Origin: Acidobacteriaceae bacterium | Lineage (GTDB): Bacteria; Acidobacteriota; Terriglobia; Terriglobales; Acidobacteriaceae | NCBI GenBank assembly: GCA_003138515.1 | Contig: PLGG01000012.1 | Span: forward strand, 160,061-224,060 | Direction: 5' to 3' | DNA: 64,000 nt | Shown here: positions 20,084-30,609 of the stretch, one piece after another | How the letters are laid out: every line of letters begins with the position of its first letter | How positions within the stretch are numbered: position 1 is the first letter of the stretch | The notes under the pieces: generated by a model | Seen by the model: only the letters and a program-made list of their open reading frames with translations | What the model was told of the DNA's origin: nothing | The model's database searches: none | Position numbers and translations under genes: made by a program

Positions 20084-21874
20084 TCAGCCGGGCAGATTTA
20101 ACGTGCGATAGCGGAAGACAAAGCTCCAGTCCATGGTTTCAGCAATCATAACGCTTGCCAGTTTTTCGGCGGTCTGGCGTAGCGCGGCGAAAGTCTCGTG
20201 GGGCGAAGCGAGAGCTTTGTCCAGCCCGGCCGACCGAATGGCCTCGAGCTCGCGCGCCATGGCCAGCGAGCGGTCGGCGCTGCGTGAAAACTCGCCGTGA
20301 TTAGCGATGCCGTAGAACGCGGCGCCGAAGGCGGGCGGCACGGTGGCCAGCAAAAGCAGCCAGGGCGATTCTCCAAAGATCACGTGCCAGACGCAGGCAA
20401 GCCCCGTTCCAAGGAACAACGCCGTGCCGATGAGATGGAGGTGATGGCTTAACTTGTGCATCGTCTCGTGGTTGCCTTCGTGGTACTTTACCTGGCCCTC
20501 AAGGATGTCCGCGATCAGTTTGGCGACAGAGGAGACATAGGCCTGGTTGATAACGGCGTTTACCAGGCCGAGGTCGCGCGCGATATTGCGAAACATCCCA
20601 TCGACCCAGGAGCGGTCGAAACCGGATCGAAAGTGAGCCGGGGGCGGCGGCGCGGCCAGCGCGCAGCCGAGCAGGGCCAGGTAACAGTATTGGCGCAAGA
20701 GCTCGGCCAGTTGACGCAGGTTGAGCCAGCGCTCATGCCAGCGTCTCCGGCGGCCGTGCCAGGTAATGGCGAGAATAATGACGATCAGGGAGAATTCAAT
20801 AAGCGCGGGAATTCTACCCAGGTCGATGCCGTGCCGTCCGCAGACGTAATCCGCCATGGGAACCAGGACAGCGAAAGCAGCCATGAGGCTGGTCGCCAAC
20901 GAGGTCGAGCGAAGAACTCCGGCATAGTAGGTAGACAGTCCGTCGGCCCAGCCATACTGGGGACAGAGCCGGTCGAGCAGGTACCGGCGCGCGTCTTCGG
21001 GCAGGCCGGGGGAGCTGGCAATCATCCTCTCCCATTCTTCCCGCGACGACTTCTCGAAATTCGGAACGCGCCACGATTGAAAGCGAAGGCGGCCGCGGGC
21101 GACAAGATCGCGAAAGATACGGAAGATCCGGCCTGGGTCGAAGTTCGGCTGCTTCTCGGCGAAATAGGCATGGCTGAAGTTGAAGCTGTTCTCGCCGTCT
21201 TCGCGATCGGAAAAGCGCGCGGCTAAGATTGACTTCAGCTCATCCAATGCGCGAGTTTGGCGCTTGCCAGACTTATCGGCTTGGAGAATGCAGGGATCCT
21301 TCGGTTCGGACGCATTGAGCCAGACGACCGGCGTGTGCTGCGCCAGGGCTTCTTCCACGATCTGCGTGGTGCCACCCCTGCCCGCTGCCGGTTCGCCATC
21401 CCAGATGGCGATCAGCACATCGGACTGCTCCACGACCATGCGCCCGACGCGTTCGTAAGACTCGTCCTCCCTGGCTCGCGAGCCTTCAATCTGAAAAACC
21501 GTGGAGGCCTTCGCGAGGAGATTGTGGAACTCGTCGCGGGAGGCAGCGTCTTCGAAGTCGTGGCAGTATTCGGATGCGAGGAATGGGAGAGGGCATTGCA
21601 GATCCGCGTTCAGTGCGAGACCGGCGTGGGCGACGATGCGGTCAGCACCCTCAGCGAGTGGAGAGAGGATGCGTAGAAGCGGCAGGTCGGGCGAATGAAG
21701 GAGAGGATCGCGTGCGTCCGAGGCCAAAACGGCGATGGCTTTGAGAACTTGTGCGCATTGACCAGGCAGGCTTGCGGCGACTTCGCGGGATAGCCGGTTG
21801 GGGCGATGGCCCGTTACGCCGATTTGAACCACCAGGCGAGGCCGCGGCGGCGAGCTTGACTCTTGAGATGCCAT
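20084..21874 (-). CDS. SLOG-type nucleotide-binding domain fused to a membrane domain
   Basis: With ATG 21874 (MASQESSSPP) the product is 596 residues; the frame continues 29 codons upstream without a family-like sequence. Residues about 12-220 form a SLOG/LOG-like Rossmann domain: VVQIGVTGHRPNRLS, ILSPLAEGADRIVA, LPFLASEYCHDFED, then SDVLIAIWDGEPAAGRGGTT and PVVWLNA. These are the glycine and acidic positions expected of TIR- and RyR-associated sensors of nucleotide-derived ligands. A linker is followed from about residue 310 by YYAGVLRSTSLATSLMAAFA and further hydrophobic segments, about four in all, in two pairs separated by a long soluble helical region (LNLRQLAELLRQYCYLALLG). The layout resembles the SLOG-plus-2TM effectors described in comparative studies of nucleotide-centred conflict systems. 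It is immediately upstream of the RCK/RyR gene. Confidence 0.8.
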   Translation of the reverse strand: MASQESSSPPRPRLVVQIGVTGHRPNRLSREVAASLPGQCAQVLKAIAVLASDARDPLLHSPDLPLLRILSPLAEGADRIVAHAGLALNADLQCPLPFLASEYCHDFEDAASRDEFHNLLAKASTVFQIEGSRAREDESYERVGRMVVEQSDVLIAIWDGEPAAGRGGTTQIVEEALAQHTPVVWLNASEPKDPCILQADKSGKRQTRALDELKSILAARFSDREDGENSFNFSHAYFAEKQPNFDPGRIFRIFRDLVARGRLRFQSWRVPNFEKSSREEWERMIASSPGLPEDARRYLLDRLCPQYGWADGLSTYYAGVLRSTSLATSLMAAFAVLVPMADYVCGRHGIDLGRIPALIEFSLIVIILAITWHGRRRRWHERWLNLRQLAELLRQYCYLALLGCALAAPPPPAHFRSGFDRSWVDGMFRNIARDLGLVNAVINQAYVSSVAKLIADILEGQVKYHEGNHETMHKLSHHLHLIGTALFLGTGLACVWHVIFGESPWLLLLATVPPAFGAAFYGIANHGEFSRSADRSLAMARELEAIRSAGLDKALASPHETFAALRQTAEKLASVMIAETMDWSFVFRYRTLNLPG

Positions 21875-22115
21875 GGCGCGGTGATGGACGATGCGCTCCC
21901 TATGCCGGTTCTCCAGTTGCTGTGAGGCGAAGCGGCAAACGCTAAGTGGCTTTTTCACCAAGGAAAAGCCACCCTGCTCCGCACTGGAAATGCCACCTTC
22001 TAACTGGAGAACCGCGTTAAATCTGGGTTGAGCATATCACGGCGTCAAACGCAACACTGGCTTCTATTTAAGGGCGGGAAAAGCCGTGCTCCGAAGAAGC
22101 GAAGGTGGAAAGGAA

Positions 22116-22192
22116 TGGTAGGCACGATTGGATTCGAACCAACGACCTCTTCCGTGTCAAGGAAGCGCTCTAACCAACTGAGCTACGCGCCT
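22116..22192 (-). tRNA. tRNA-Val (GAC)
   Basis: A full cloverleaf can be folded on the reverse strand. The acceptor arm AGGCGCG pairs with CGTGCCT including one G-U. The D arm contains GCTC and AGTTGGTTA, and the anticodon stem CTTCC/GGAAG encloses the loop TTGACAC with anticodon GAC. The T arm is GTTGG TTCGAAT CCAAT, and CCA is encoded. The length is 77 bases. It lies next to the SLOG unit. No second copy of its 3' end was seen in the window. Confidence 0.95.
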
Positions 22193-22339
22193 AAGACGTG
22201 CCAGCGGCTAGTTTAACAGGATCGAAGCAACGCGAAAAGGCACAAATCGCACCACTACCCCGCACTTTGCGGCTGAGCCCCGCACCTTGGCGACTTCGTT
22301 CTGCGGCAAAGATGAAGGCACTCGAGCCGCCGGGGTGGC

Positions 22340-23245
22340 TCAGCCGTGGCGGATGAACGAGCCATTGTGCAACTCGGCCATCGCCTGACGAAGCTCTTCC
22401 TGCGTATTCATGACGATGGGCCCGTACCAAGCAACCGGTTCCTCGAGTGGCTTGCCCGAGACGAGCAGGAAGCGAATGCCCTCGGGGCCGGCCTGGACCA
22501 CGATCTCGTCGCCGCGGTCGAAGAGGACAAGCGAATGGTTGTTCGCGTCGTAGACGGCCTGGGCGTTTGGGTCGACAGCGGATTCCGTGAGCACTGCCTG
22601 CGGCTCGGACGCGTCGCTGAAGCTTCCCGCGCCCGCGAAGACGTAGGCGAAGGCGTTGCGCGTGGTCTCGACCTTGATCCGCTTGCGCTTGAAGGGCGGG
22701 ACGGAAATGTCGACGTAACGCGGGTCGGCAGCGACACCCTCGACGGGGCCGGTCTTGCCCCAGAATTCCCCGCAGATGATGCGCGCTTTGGTCCCGTCAT
22801 CTTCGGTGACCTCGGGGATTGCGTTGGACGGAATGTCCTGGTAGCGCGGGTCGGTCATCTTGAGCGACGCGGGCAGGTTGGCCCATAGCTGAAAGCCATG
22901 CATGCGCCCGCGCTCGTCGCCTTTGGGCATCTCCTGGTGGAGAATGCCGCTGCCAGCGGTCATCCACTGCACATCTCCGGCGGTCATACGGCCCTTGTTG
23001 CCGAGCGAGTCACCGTGCGCAACCTCGCCGGCGAGGACGTAGGTGATGGTTTCAATGCCGCGGTGCGGGTGCCAGGGAAAGCCGGCCAGGTAGTCGGCGG
23101 GATTCTCGTTGCGGAAGTCATCGAGCAAGAGGAACGGATCGAATTCGGCAGTTTTGCCGAAGCCGAAGGCGCGCTGCAGCTTGACGCCGGCTCCCTCGAT
23201 GGTTGGCTTGGTTTGGTAGATCTCTTTTACGGCTCTGAGCGACAC
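22340..23245 (-). CDS. Pirin family protein
   Basis: The start is GTG with GGAGG six bases before it. The 301-residue protein has the bicupin layout of pirins. The N-terminal metal-binding cupin carries FPWHPHRGIETITYVLAGE and then VAHGDSLGNKG, with the His-His-Glu-His ligand set. Next come VQWMTAGSGILHQEMP and the C-terminal cupin reaching to about residue 285, with QAGPEGIRFLLVSGKPLEEP and VAWYGPIVMNT. Pirins bind iron. Some act as quercetin 2,3-dioxygenases, others as redox sensors; which applies here cannot be told. The promoter region contains the palindromic site at 23368-23387, shared with the yceI gene 450 bases upstream, so the two are likely co-regulated. Confidence 0.9.
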   Translation of the reverse strand: MSLRAVKEIYQTKPTIEGAGVKLQRAFGFGKTAEFDPFLLLDDFRNENPADYLAGFPWHPHRGIETITYVLAGEVAHGDSLGNKGRMTAGDVQWMTAGSGILHQEMPKGDERGRMHGFQLWANLPASLKMTDPRYQDIPSNAIPEVTEDDGTKARIICGEFWGKTGPVEGVAADPRYVDISVPPFKRKRIKVETTRNAFAYVFAGAGSFSDASEPQAVLTESAVDPNAQAVYDANNHSLVLFDRGDEIVVQAGPEGIRFLLVSGKPLEEPVAWYGPIVMNTQEELRQAMAELHNGSFIRHG

Positions 23246-23367
23246 GGTGGACCTCCGGGAGTGGAATGAGCGGCAAACGCATGGGCCGCCCGATTCGGGG
23301 GCGGCCCGCCTGGAGAAACATGCTCGTCATCCACTCTCAGCGTACTGCTATTCGATGCGCGGGGGAG

Positions 23368-23387
23368 ATATTCGTTGCAACAGGTAA
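23368..23387. promoter_or_regulatory. Palindromic operator candidate upstream of the pirin gene
   Basis: ATATTCGTTGCAACAGGTAA lies about 120-140 bases before the pirin start. Its central GTTGCAAC is a perfect palindrome. The first 15 bases are identical to the site at 24026-24045 upstream of yceI. A shared regulator, perhaps of the MarR type, is inferred from the shape only. Confidence 0.5.
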
Positions 23388-23436
23388 ATCGGGGATCAGA
23401 GTTCAGAGCCGCGAATTCCCTGCACGCAGCCGCCGC

Positions 23437-23985
23437 TTACTGGGCGGCCTTGATGAGCTCCACATCGAGGGTGATGGTCACTTCCTCGCCAACCAACACG
23501 CCACCGGCTTCAAGAGTCGTATTCCAGGTGAGCCCAAAATCCTTGCGGTTGATTTTTGCGGTAGCGGTGAGGCCGATGCGCGTGTTGCCCCAGGGATCCT
23601 TTGCAGGCTCGCTCACTTCCTCGACGGTCAAAACCACTGGCTTGGTGACGCCGTGGATGGTCAGGTCACCGGTTACGGAAAATCCGTCGCCTTTTTTCTC
23701 GATGCGGGTTGATTTGAAGGTCATGGCGGGGAATTTTTCCACATGGAGGAAGTCGGGGCTCTTGAGATGACCGTCACGCTGCGCGTCTTGGGTGTTGACG
23801 GTGCTGGCGTCGATGGAGACCTCAAGGGTGGACTGAGTGTGGTCGGCTTCGAAGCGGTGCAATACGCCGCTGATTCCGCTGAATTTGCCTCTGACGTTGG
23901 AGATCATCATGTGTTTGACCTTGAACTCGGCCGCGGAGTGTGCGGGATCGATGTTCCAGGTGGAGGTGGCGGTGGTAGGGGTCAT
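23437..23985 (-). CDS. YceI family protein
   Basis: A strong AAAGGAG lies nine bases before the ATG. The 182-residue protein is a YceI lipocalin-like barrel: TSTWNIDPAHSAAEFKVKHM at the start, RGKFSGISGVLHRF, TVNTQDAQRDGHLKSPDFLH, then FSVTGDLTIHGVTKPVVLTV and WGNTRIGLTATAKINRKDFG. These are characteristic of the family, whose members bind polyisoprenoid or similar lipids. There is no signal peptide, so it may be cytoplasmic here, unlike E. coli YceI. The upstream operator candidate at 24026-24045 lies about 40-60 bases before the start codon. It is divergent from dnaG. Confidence 0.93.
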   Translation of the reverse strand: MTPTTATSTWNIDPAHSAAEFKVKHMMISNVRGKFSGISGVLHRFEADHTQSTLEVSIDASTVNTQDAQRDGHLKSPDFLHVEKFPAMTFKSTRIEKKGDGFSVTGDLTIHGVTKPVVLTVEEVSEPAKDPWGNTRIGLTATAKINRKDFGLTWNTTLEAGGVLVGEEVTITLDVELIKAAQ

Positions 23986-24025
23986 GTTGGGTTGCTCCTT
24001 TCAATTGGTTGGATGCGGGAAGGGG

Positions 24026-24045
24026 ATATTCGTTGCAACAAGTAT
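24026..24045. promoter_or_regulatory. Palindromic operator candidate between yceI and dnaG
   Basis: ATATTCGTTGCAACAAGTAT is an imperfect 20-base palindrome (ATAYTYGTTGCAACRARTAT in consensus). It shares its first 15 bases with the site upstream of the pirin gene. It is well placed, 40-60 bases from the yceI start, to act on its promoter, and it is about 60 bases upstream of the dnaG start on the other strand. Confidence 0.55.
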
Positions 24046-24106
24046 TTAGGCGAATGGGCTGCCGGCCCGAGCGGACCGAAGCCTTATGCTTGGTAGCAGA
24101 CTTCCC

Positions 24107-25891
24107 GTGAGCGACTTTGCCCAATCCGTGAAGCAGCAGGCCGACATCGTGAAGGTGATCGAGAGCTACATCCGGCTGCGCAAGGCTGGGGCGCAACGGT
24201 TTACAGGGCTGTGCCCGTTCCACAAGGAGAAGACGCCGTCGTTCAGCGTGCACGCAGGGCAGCAGTTCTTTTACTGCTTCGGCTGCCAGACTACCGGCGA
24301 CGTGTTCAGCTTTGTGGGCAAGATCGAGAACGTGGGCTTTCCCGAGGCAGTGCGGATCGTTGCGCAGAAGTGCGGCATTCCGCTGCCTAAAAGGGAGTTC
24401 TCCTCGCCGGAGGAGGCTGCCGGAGCGCGGATGCGGACGAAGCTGCTGGAGCTGCACGAGACAGCCGCAACGTGGTTTGAGGAGCAGTTGCGCGGGCCCG
24501 GCGGAGCATTGGCGCGGGAATATCTGGCTGGGCGAGGAATGACGGAAGAGGGGATCAGGAAGTTCCGGATCGGGTTTGCTCCGGACGGCTTTCACGCCCT
24601 GCACGAGCGCCTGGGAGGCGTGGCCGACGAGGAGACGCTGCGCGCGAGCGGGCTATTCAGTTCGAAGGAACAAGGTGACGGGGGGCAGGGGCCGATCTAC
24701 GACCGGTTCCGCAAGCGGGTGATGTTTCCAATCGCGAATGAGGGCGGGAGGGTGATTGCGTTTACGGCGCGAACGCTTGAGACGGGCGACAAAGCTGGAG
24801 CGAAGTACATCAACTCGCCGGAGACGCCGCTCTATTCGAAGGGGCAGGTGCTCTTCAATCTGGACAAGGCGAAGCCGGCCATTCGCGCGCTGGAGTTTGC
24901 CTTGCTGGTGGAGGGGCAGATGGACTGCATCAGCGTGTTTCTGGCCGGGATACAGAACGTGATTGCGACCAGCGGGACCGCTTTTACCGAGCAGCAAGTG
25001 GCAATTCTGAAGAGGCACACATCGAACGTGATCGTGAACTTCGATCCCGATACGGCAGGCGCGAATGCAGCCGAGAAGTCGATTGCGCTGCTGACCGAGG
25101 AGGGGTTTGCAGTCAAGATTGTGACGCTTGAGGGGGGACTCGATCCCGACCGGTTCATCCGTGAGCGGGGCGTGGAGGCCTATAAGGAGGCGCTGCGCGA
25201 GTCGCGGCGACAGGCAGACTATTTGATCGAGAGAGCGCGGATGCTCTTCCCGGGGGCAAGCGCGGAACAGAAGGTGAAGGCGATGAATTTTCTGCTGCCG
25301 CACATTCGGCGGATGCCGGAGACCCTCGCCAGGGAACAGTTTGCAGCGGACGCGGCGCAGAAACTGGGGATCGGGTCCGCAGTGCTGCGCGAGGAACTGC
25401 GGCAAGCGGCGCTGCGGCGGCGGGAGCGGGTAGAGGAGCGGGCGGCGAAATTGACGGAAGTGGAGCGCGTGCTTCTGCGGGCGCTGGCTGTGACTGATCC
25501 TGAGGGCGCGGAGGCGCGGCTGCTGGCGGCGGAAGCATTGACGAACAACGCGATGTGGTTTGAGCATCTGGGCGCCTTCGGGGCTATGCAGGCGTTGGCG
25601 GATCGGGCGGCGAAAGACCCCATGGACGCCGTGGTGGATCCGGGACAGCGGGCGCTGTTGGCCGAGGCGCTTCTGGGCGAGAGCCGGGCGCCGGAGGCGA
25701 ACGAGGTGGAGAGCGCGGTACAAGAGGTTCAGGAACGTGCGATCGAAGGCCGGCTGCGGGAGATGCGGGCGCAGATTGCCGAGGCCGAGCGCCAAGGCGA
25801 CTTCGCCGGGCTGGCGATTCTGACCCAGAAGAAGCTGGAATTGGACCATGTGCTGCGAAGGCTGCGTGGCCAAAAGGCGCAGGAACGGTAG
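24107..25891 (+). CDS. dnaG: DNA primase DnaG
   Basis: DnaG makes the RNA primers for lagging-strand synthesis together with the replicative helicase. The GTG at 24107 (VSDFAQSVKQQADIV) matches the usual start of the family; an ATG at 24086 would add seven residues. The CHC2 zinc ribbon is present (LCPFHKEKTPSFSV ... FYCFGCQTTGDVFSFV). The Toprim core contains LLVEGQMDCISVFLAGI, ATSGTAFTEQQ and VNFDPDTAGANAAEKSI, with the Glu and Asp metal ligands in place. The C-terminal region (from about residue 440) is the helicase-interacting segment, rich in Glu, Arg and Ala, and is variable as expected. The length of 594 residues is normal. It is divergent from yceI and is followed after a 486-base gap by rpoD. 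Confidence 0.97.
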   Translation: MSDFAQSVKQQADIVKVIESYIRLRKAGAQRFTGLCPFHKEKTPSFSVHAGQQFFYCFGCQTTGDVFSFVGKIENVGFPEAVRIVAQKCGIPLPKREFSSPEEAAGARMRTKLLELHETAATWFEEQLRGPGGALAREYLAGRGMTEEGIRKFRIGFAPDGFHALHERLGGVADEETLRASGLFSSKEQGDGGQGPIYDRFRKRVMFPIANEGGRVIAFTARTLETGDKAGAKYINSPETPLYSKGQVLFNLDKAKPAIRALEFALLVEGQMDCISVFLAGIQNVIATSGTAFTEQQVAILKRHTSNVIVNFDPDTAGANAAEKSIALLTEEGFAVKIVTLEGGLDPDRFIRERGVEAYKEALRESRRQADYLIERARMLFPGASAEQKVKAMNFLLPHIRRMPETLAREQFAADAAQKLGIGSAVLREELRQAALRRRERVEERAAKLTEVERVLLRALAVTDPEGAEARLLAAEALTNNAMWFEHLGAFGAMQALADRAAKDPMDAVVDPGQRALLAEALLGESRAPEANEVESAVQEVQERAIEGRLREMRAQIAEAERQGDFAGLAILTQKKLELDHVLRRLRGQKAQER

Positions 25892-26377
25892 GGTTTTGGG
25901 CGGTGGCCGGAAGTGCCTTCATTTGGGCAAATCATGCGTCGAAAAGGCCGTTGCGCGCGTCTAATCTATGAGTAAGGGACCGGGATCGGGTGGCTGGGCA
26001 ACTGGCCTGAGCGGGTTTGCAGGCATTGGACCGGGCTGATTTTGTCCGCCGAGTTTTTGCTGGCGTGGGCAAGTGCAGCTGTGGTAATCTGTTGATCTCA
26101 GTGAGGATGCGCGCCCCTTTGCCCCACACATGAGCTCCGGCTCGCGGGCGACCCAGGCGAAACCTGAAGCGCTGCCATCCTGTTCCGAGAAAAGTCAAAA
26201 CCGCTTTTGCGGGCTTGCGGATGTGTAGGCAAGCGGGGATTTCCTCTGGGAAGTCTTCATTTTGTGCGTCTGAAAACCGGGCGCGGAGCGGGTTTGCTGT
26301 GGGCGCAGATGAATGTGCACGGCGAACTGTGCAAGCAGGCGAAATGATGGGGCCGCTTTGAATGATGCGGGTCCAAG
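25892..26377. other. Non-coding stretch between dnaG and rpoD
   Basis: No convincing gene is present in these 486 bases; open frames there overlap antisense to rpoD or have no ribosome site. It presumably holds the rpoD promoter, but I could not point to clear -35 and -10 boxes. No long palindrome was seen. Confidence 0.6.
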
Positions 26378-28138
<1,761 letters not shown>

Positions 28139-28164
28139 CGGTTCGGCTCGAACAAGGACATTGC

Positions 28165-28201
28165 AGGCCGCAGCTTTCGAAAAAGGCTGCGGCCTTTTTT
28201 T
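28165..28201 (+). terminator. Intrinsic terminator of rpoD
   Basis: AGGCCGCAGC at 28165-28174 pairs perfectly with GCTGCGGCCT at 28186-28195. The hairpin is followed by a run of T. It begins 27 bases after the rpoD stop codon. Confidence 0.9.
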
Positions 28202-28428
28202 GCGTGCACAACGCGGCAGAATGGGCCGGGGCTAGAGATTTCGGCGGGATCGAGTCACGCTTTCGGGCGGAGCTGCCGATACATGCTGAGAGGTGTGCTC
28301 CCTACCCGCACTGCGTTTCCGGGGCGACGGAAAGACATTGCCGTCGCTGCAGATGAATCGAGCGGTGTAGAGCGGGCTGTGGGCGCGCCGCCGATGGGGC
28401 TGAGTGCGAGACGAGGGGAGGCTCGGCT

Positions 28429-28893
28429 GTGACGAACCAGATCTTATTTGTTGACGATGACAGGCGCGCGCTGGATGGCTACAGGCGGCTCTTGCGTCGT
28501 GTATTCGAAATCGAGACCGCCGCCAGCGGAATACAGGGATTGGCGACGATTCAGGTTTTGGGACCGTTTGCCGTGGTTGTCTCAGACATGCGCATGACGG
28601 GCATGAATGGCGCGGAGTTTCTGGCGCGCGTGCGAGAGTTGGCGCCGGAAACGGTAAGGATCCTGCTGACCGGGTGTAAAGATCTGGATCTCGCGATCGA
28701 AGCGGTGAATGACGGACAAATCTTCCGTTACCTGAATAAGCCCTGTGGCAAGGATGAACTGGTGAGCGCGGTCCGCCTTGGATTAGCGAAATACCAAAGC
28801 AATGCAGAGGACGGCGAGCTCATCAAGGAGGCCAGGCTGCGCAGAATGGAAGCGGCCCGTAGCGGCTCGTGCGAAACCATTCCCCTGAAATGA
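28429..28893 (+). CDS. Response regulator, receiver domain only with short C-terminal helix
   Basis: The start is GTG, preceded by AGGGGAGG eight bases upstream. The 154-residue protein is a receiver domain: ILFVDDDRRALDGYRRLL (acidic pocket), VVVSDMRMTGMNGAEFLARV with phosphoacceptor Asp, RILLTG with the conserved Thr, and FRYLNKPC with the conserved Lys. The FRYLNKP pattern is typical of receivers of the RpfG/HD-GYP or adaptor type. After about residue 120 only a charged helix remains (AEDGELIKEARLRRMEAARS), so there is no DNA-binding or enzymatic output. No kinase lies beside it. It may be a stand-alone phosphorelay intermediate or signal sink. The histidine-kinase-like gene at 3847 is far away, and no link can be claimed. 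Confidence 0.85.
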   Translation: MTNQILFVDDDRRALDGYRRLLRRVFEIETAASGIQGLATIQVLGPFAVVVSDMRMTGMNGAEFLARVRELAPETVRILLTGCKDLDLAIEAVNDGQIFRYLNKPCGKDELVSAVRLGLAKYQSNAEDGELIKEARLRRMEAARSGSCETIPLK

Positions 28894-29077
28894 ACTACTT
28901 CGAGCCGGCCTCGTTGCCCGCTAGGATTGTTGGACGCCGAGAGTCCGTTGTTCCGCAACAAACCAGCTCCGATATAATCGCCCTTTGACTTGACCGCGGA
29001 AAAATCATCCCTATCAGAGCGATCCAAATCAATCGCTTCAGGTGAACGCGTGCGCGGCCGAAAGGGCAATCCCGTTG

Positions 29078-30517
29078 ATGACAGATATGACTCGCCGGCA
29101 GTTTGGCAAGACCGTGGCCGCAACGGCCGCGCTGGCAAACGTAGCGATGCCTGTAAGTGCACTTGGCCAAACGGCGGCGGCGAAGGGCCTCGAATTCCCG
29201 CAGGGATTTGTGTGGGGCTGCGCAACGGCTGCGTATCAGATTGAAGGCGCGGCTAGCGAGGACGGGCGGAAGCCGTCGATCTGGGATGTGTTTGCGCACA
29301 CACCGGGAAAGACGAACAACGGCGACACGGGCGATGTGGCCGACGATTCCTATCACTTGTTCAAAGAGGACACGCGCCTGCTGAAGAATCTGGGTGCGGG
29401 CGCATACCGGATGTCGGTTTCGTGGCCGCGCATCTTTCCCGACGGCACGGGGCAGCCGAATCCCATGGGAATGGACCACTACAAGCGCGTCGTGGATGAG
29501 TTGCTCGCGAGCGGAATTACACCTTACATCACGCTTTTCCATTGGGACCTTCCCGCTGCGCTCAAGGGAGGTTGGCAATCGCGCGACACAGCGCTGGCCT
29601 ACGCCGACTATGCGGGTTTTGTGGCAGACCAGCTAGCTGACCGCGTGCACCAATTCATGACTATCAACGAGTTTGATTCTTTTACCAACCTTGGGTACAA
29701 GACTGGCAAATTTGCGCCGGGATTCCAACTGCCCGCGGCTGAGGTGAACCAGGTGCGCCATCACGCGATCCTTGCGCACGGGCTGGGTGTGCAGGCGGTT
29801 CGCGCCAGCGCGCCGGCGGCGCAGGTGGGCCTGGCCGAGAATCCGACGGTGTTTACGCCGGTGATCGAAGATGAGAAGAATATCGAGGCGGCGCGGCGGG
29901 CGATGCGCGAAGAAAACGCCGCATTTCTGACTGCGGTTCTGGAAGGTAAATACACCGAGGGTTACCTGGAGCGCGAAGGAGAGAACGCCCCGCGAATCGC
30001 GGCGGGCGACATGCAAGCCATCGGGAGCCCGATCGACTTTCTCGGCTTGAACGTGTACTCGCCGTATTATGTTCGCGCGGACGATTCGCGGCAGGGGTAT
30101 GAAATTGTGCCGCGACAGGCGTCGCATCCGCACATGGCTTCGGAGTGGATCGCCGTTGGCCCGGAGGTGATGTACTGGGCGGTGCGCAATGTTAGCGAGC
30201 TGTGGCATCCGCGGGTCATCTACATCACGGAGAACGGGTGTTCGGCCGATGACGTGGTGACGGCAGACGGAAGGATTGAGGATACGGATCGCGTGATGTA
30301 CCTGCGCAACCACCTGACGCATTTGCACCGGGCAGCGGCGGAGGGATTTCCCGTCAAGGGTTACTTCCTGTGGAGCTTGCTGGATAACTTTGAGTGGGCC
30401 GACGGCTACAGCAAGCGCTTTGGACTTCATTACGTGGATTTCAAGACGAAGAAACGGACGGCAAAGCTGAGCGCGGATTGGTATCGCGAAGCAATTCGAC
30501 GGAACGCGGTGGTGTGA
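29078..30517 (+). CDS. Glycoside hydrolase family 1 beta-glucosidase-like enzyme, Tat-exported
   Basis: The ATG at 29078 gives MTDMTRRQFGKTVAATAALA, a twin-arginine signal (RRQF) with a hydrophobic stretch. An upstream in-frame ATG exists but lacks support. The catalytic TIM barrel starts at GFVWGCATAAYQIEGAASED, the standard GH1 opening. The acid/base Glu is in FMTINEFDSF; the usual NEP appears as NEF. The nucleophile Glu is in VIYITENGCS, followed by GYFLWSLLDNFEWADGYSKR, which binds the sugar. Length (479 residues including signal) is normal. GH1 enzymes hydrolyse beta-glucosides or beta-galactosides; exact specificity is unknown. Tat export suggests a folded protein active in the periplasm. 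It stands alone, with no transporter beside it. Confidence 0.92.
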   Translation: MTDMTRRQFGKTVAATAALANVAMPVSALGQTAAAKGLEFPQGFVWGCATAAYQIEGAASEDGRKPSIWDVFAHTPGKTNNGDTGDVADDSYHLFKEDTRLLKNLGAGAYRMSVSWPRIFPDGTGQPNPMGMDHYKRVVDELLASGITPYITLFHWDLPAALKGGWQSRDTALAYADYAGFVADQLADRVHQFMTINEFDSFTNLGYKTGKFAPGFQLPAAEVNQVRHHAILAHGLGVQAVRASAPAAQVGLAENPTVFTPVIEDEKNIEAARRAMREENAAFLTAVLEGKYTEGYLEREGENAPRIAAGDMQAIGSPIDFLGLNVYSPYYVRADDSRQGYEIVPRQASHPHMASEWIAVGPEVMYWAVRNVSELWHPRVIYITENGCSADDVVTADGRIEDTDRVMYLRNHLTHLHRAAAEGFPVKGYFLWSLLDNFEWADGYSKRFGLHYVDFKTKKRTAKLSADWYREAIRRNAVV

Positions 30518-30609
30518 TCTCGATCAAAGCGCCCGGGGCCGGGATAGGGCCGGCACAGAGGAACGCATTGCGCGCTCCCCTGTGCTGGATGTTCGTTCTG
30601 CCTTTTGTA

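Noticed and set aside
20456-21226. + strand frame of 256 codons within the SLOG gene
   Set aside because: It lies opposite the SLOG-membrane protein and shows no family content.
22116-22192. The tRNA-Val gene as an integration site for the TIR/SLOG cluster
   Set aside because: No second copy of the tRNA 3' end and no integrase was seen nearby, so only proximity supports it.
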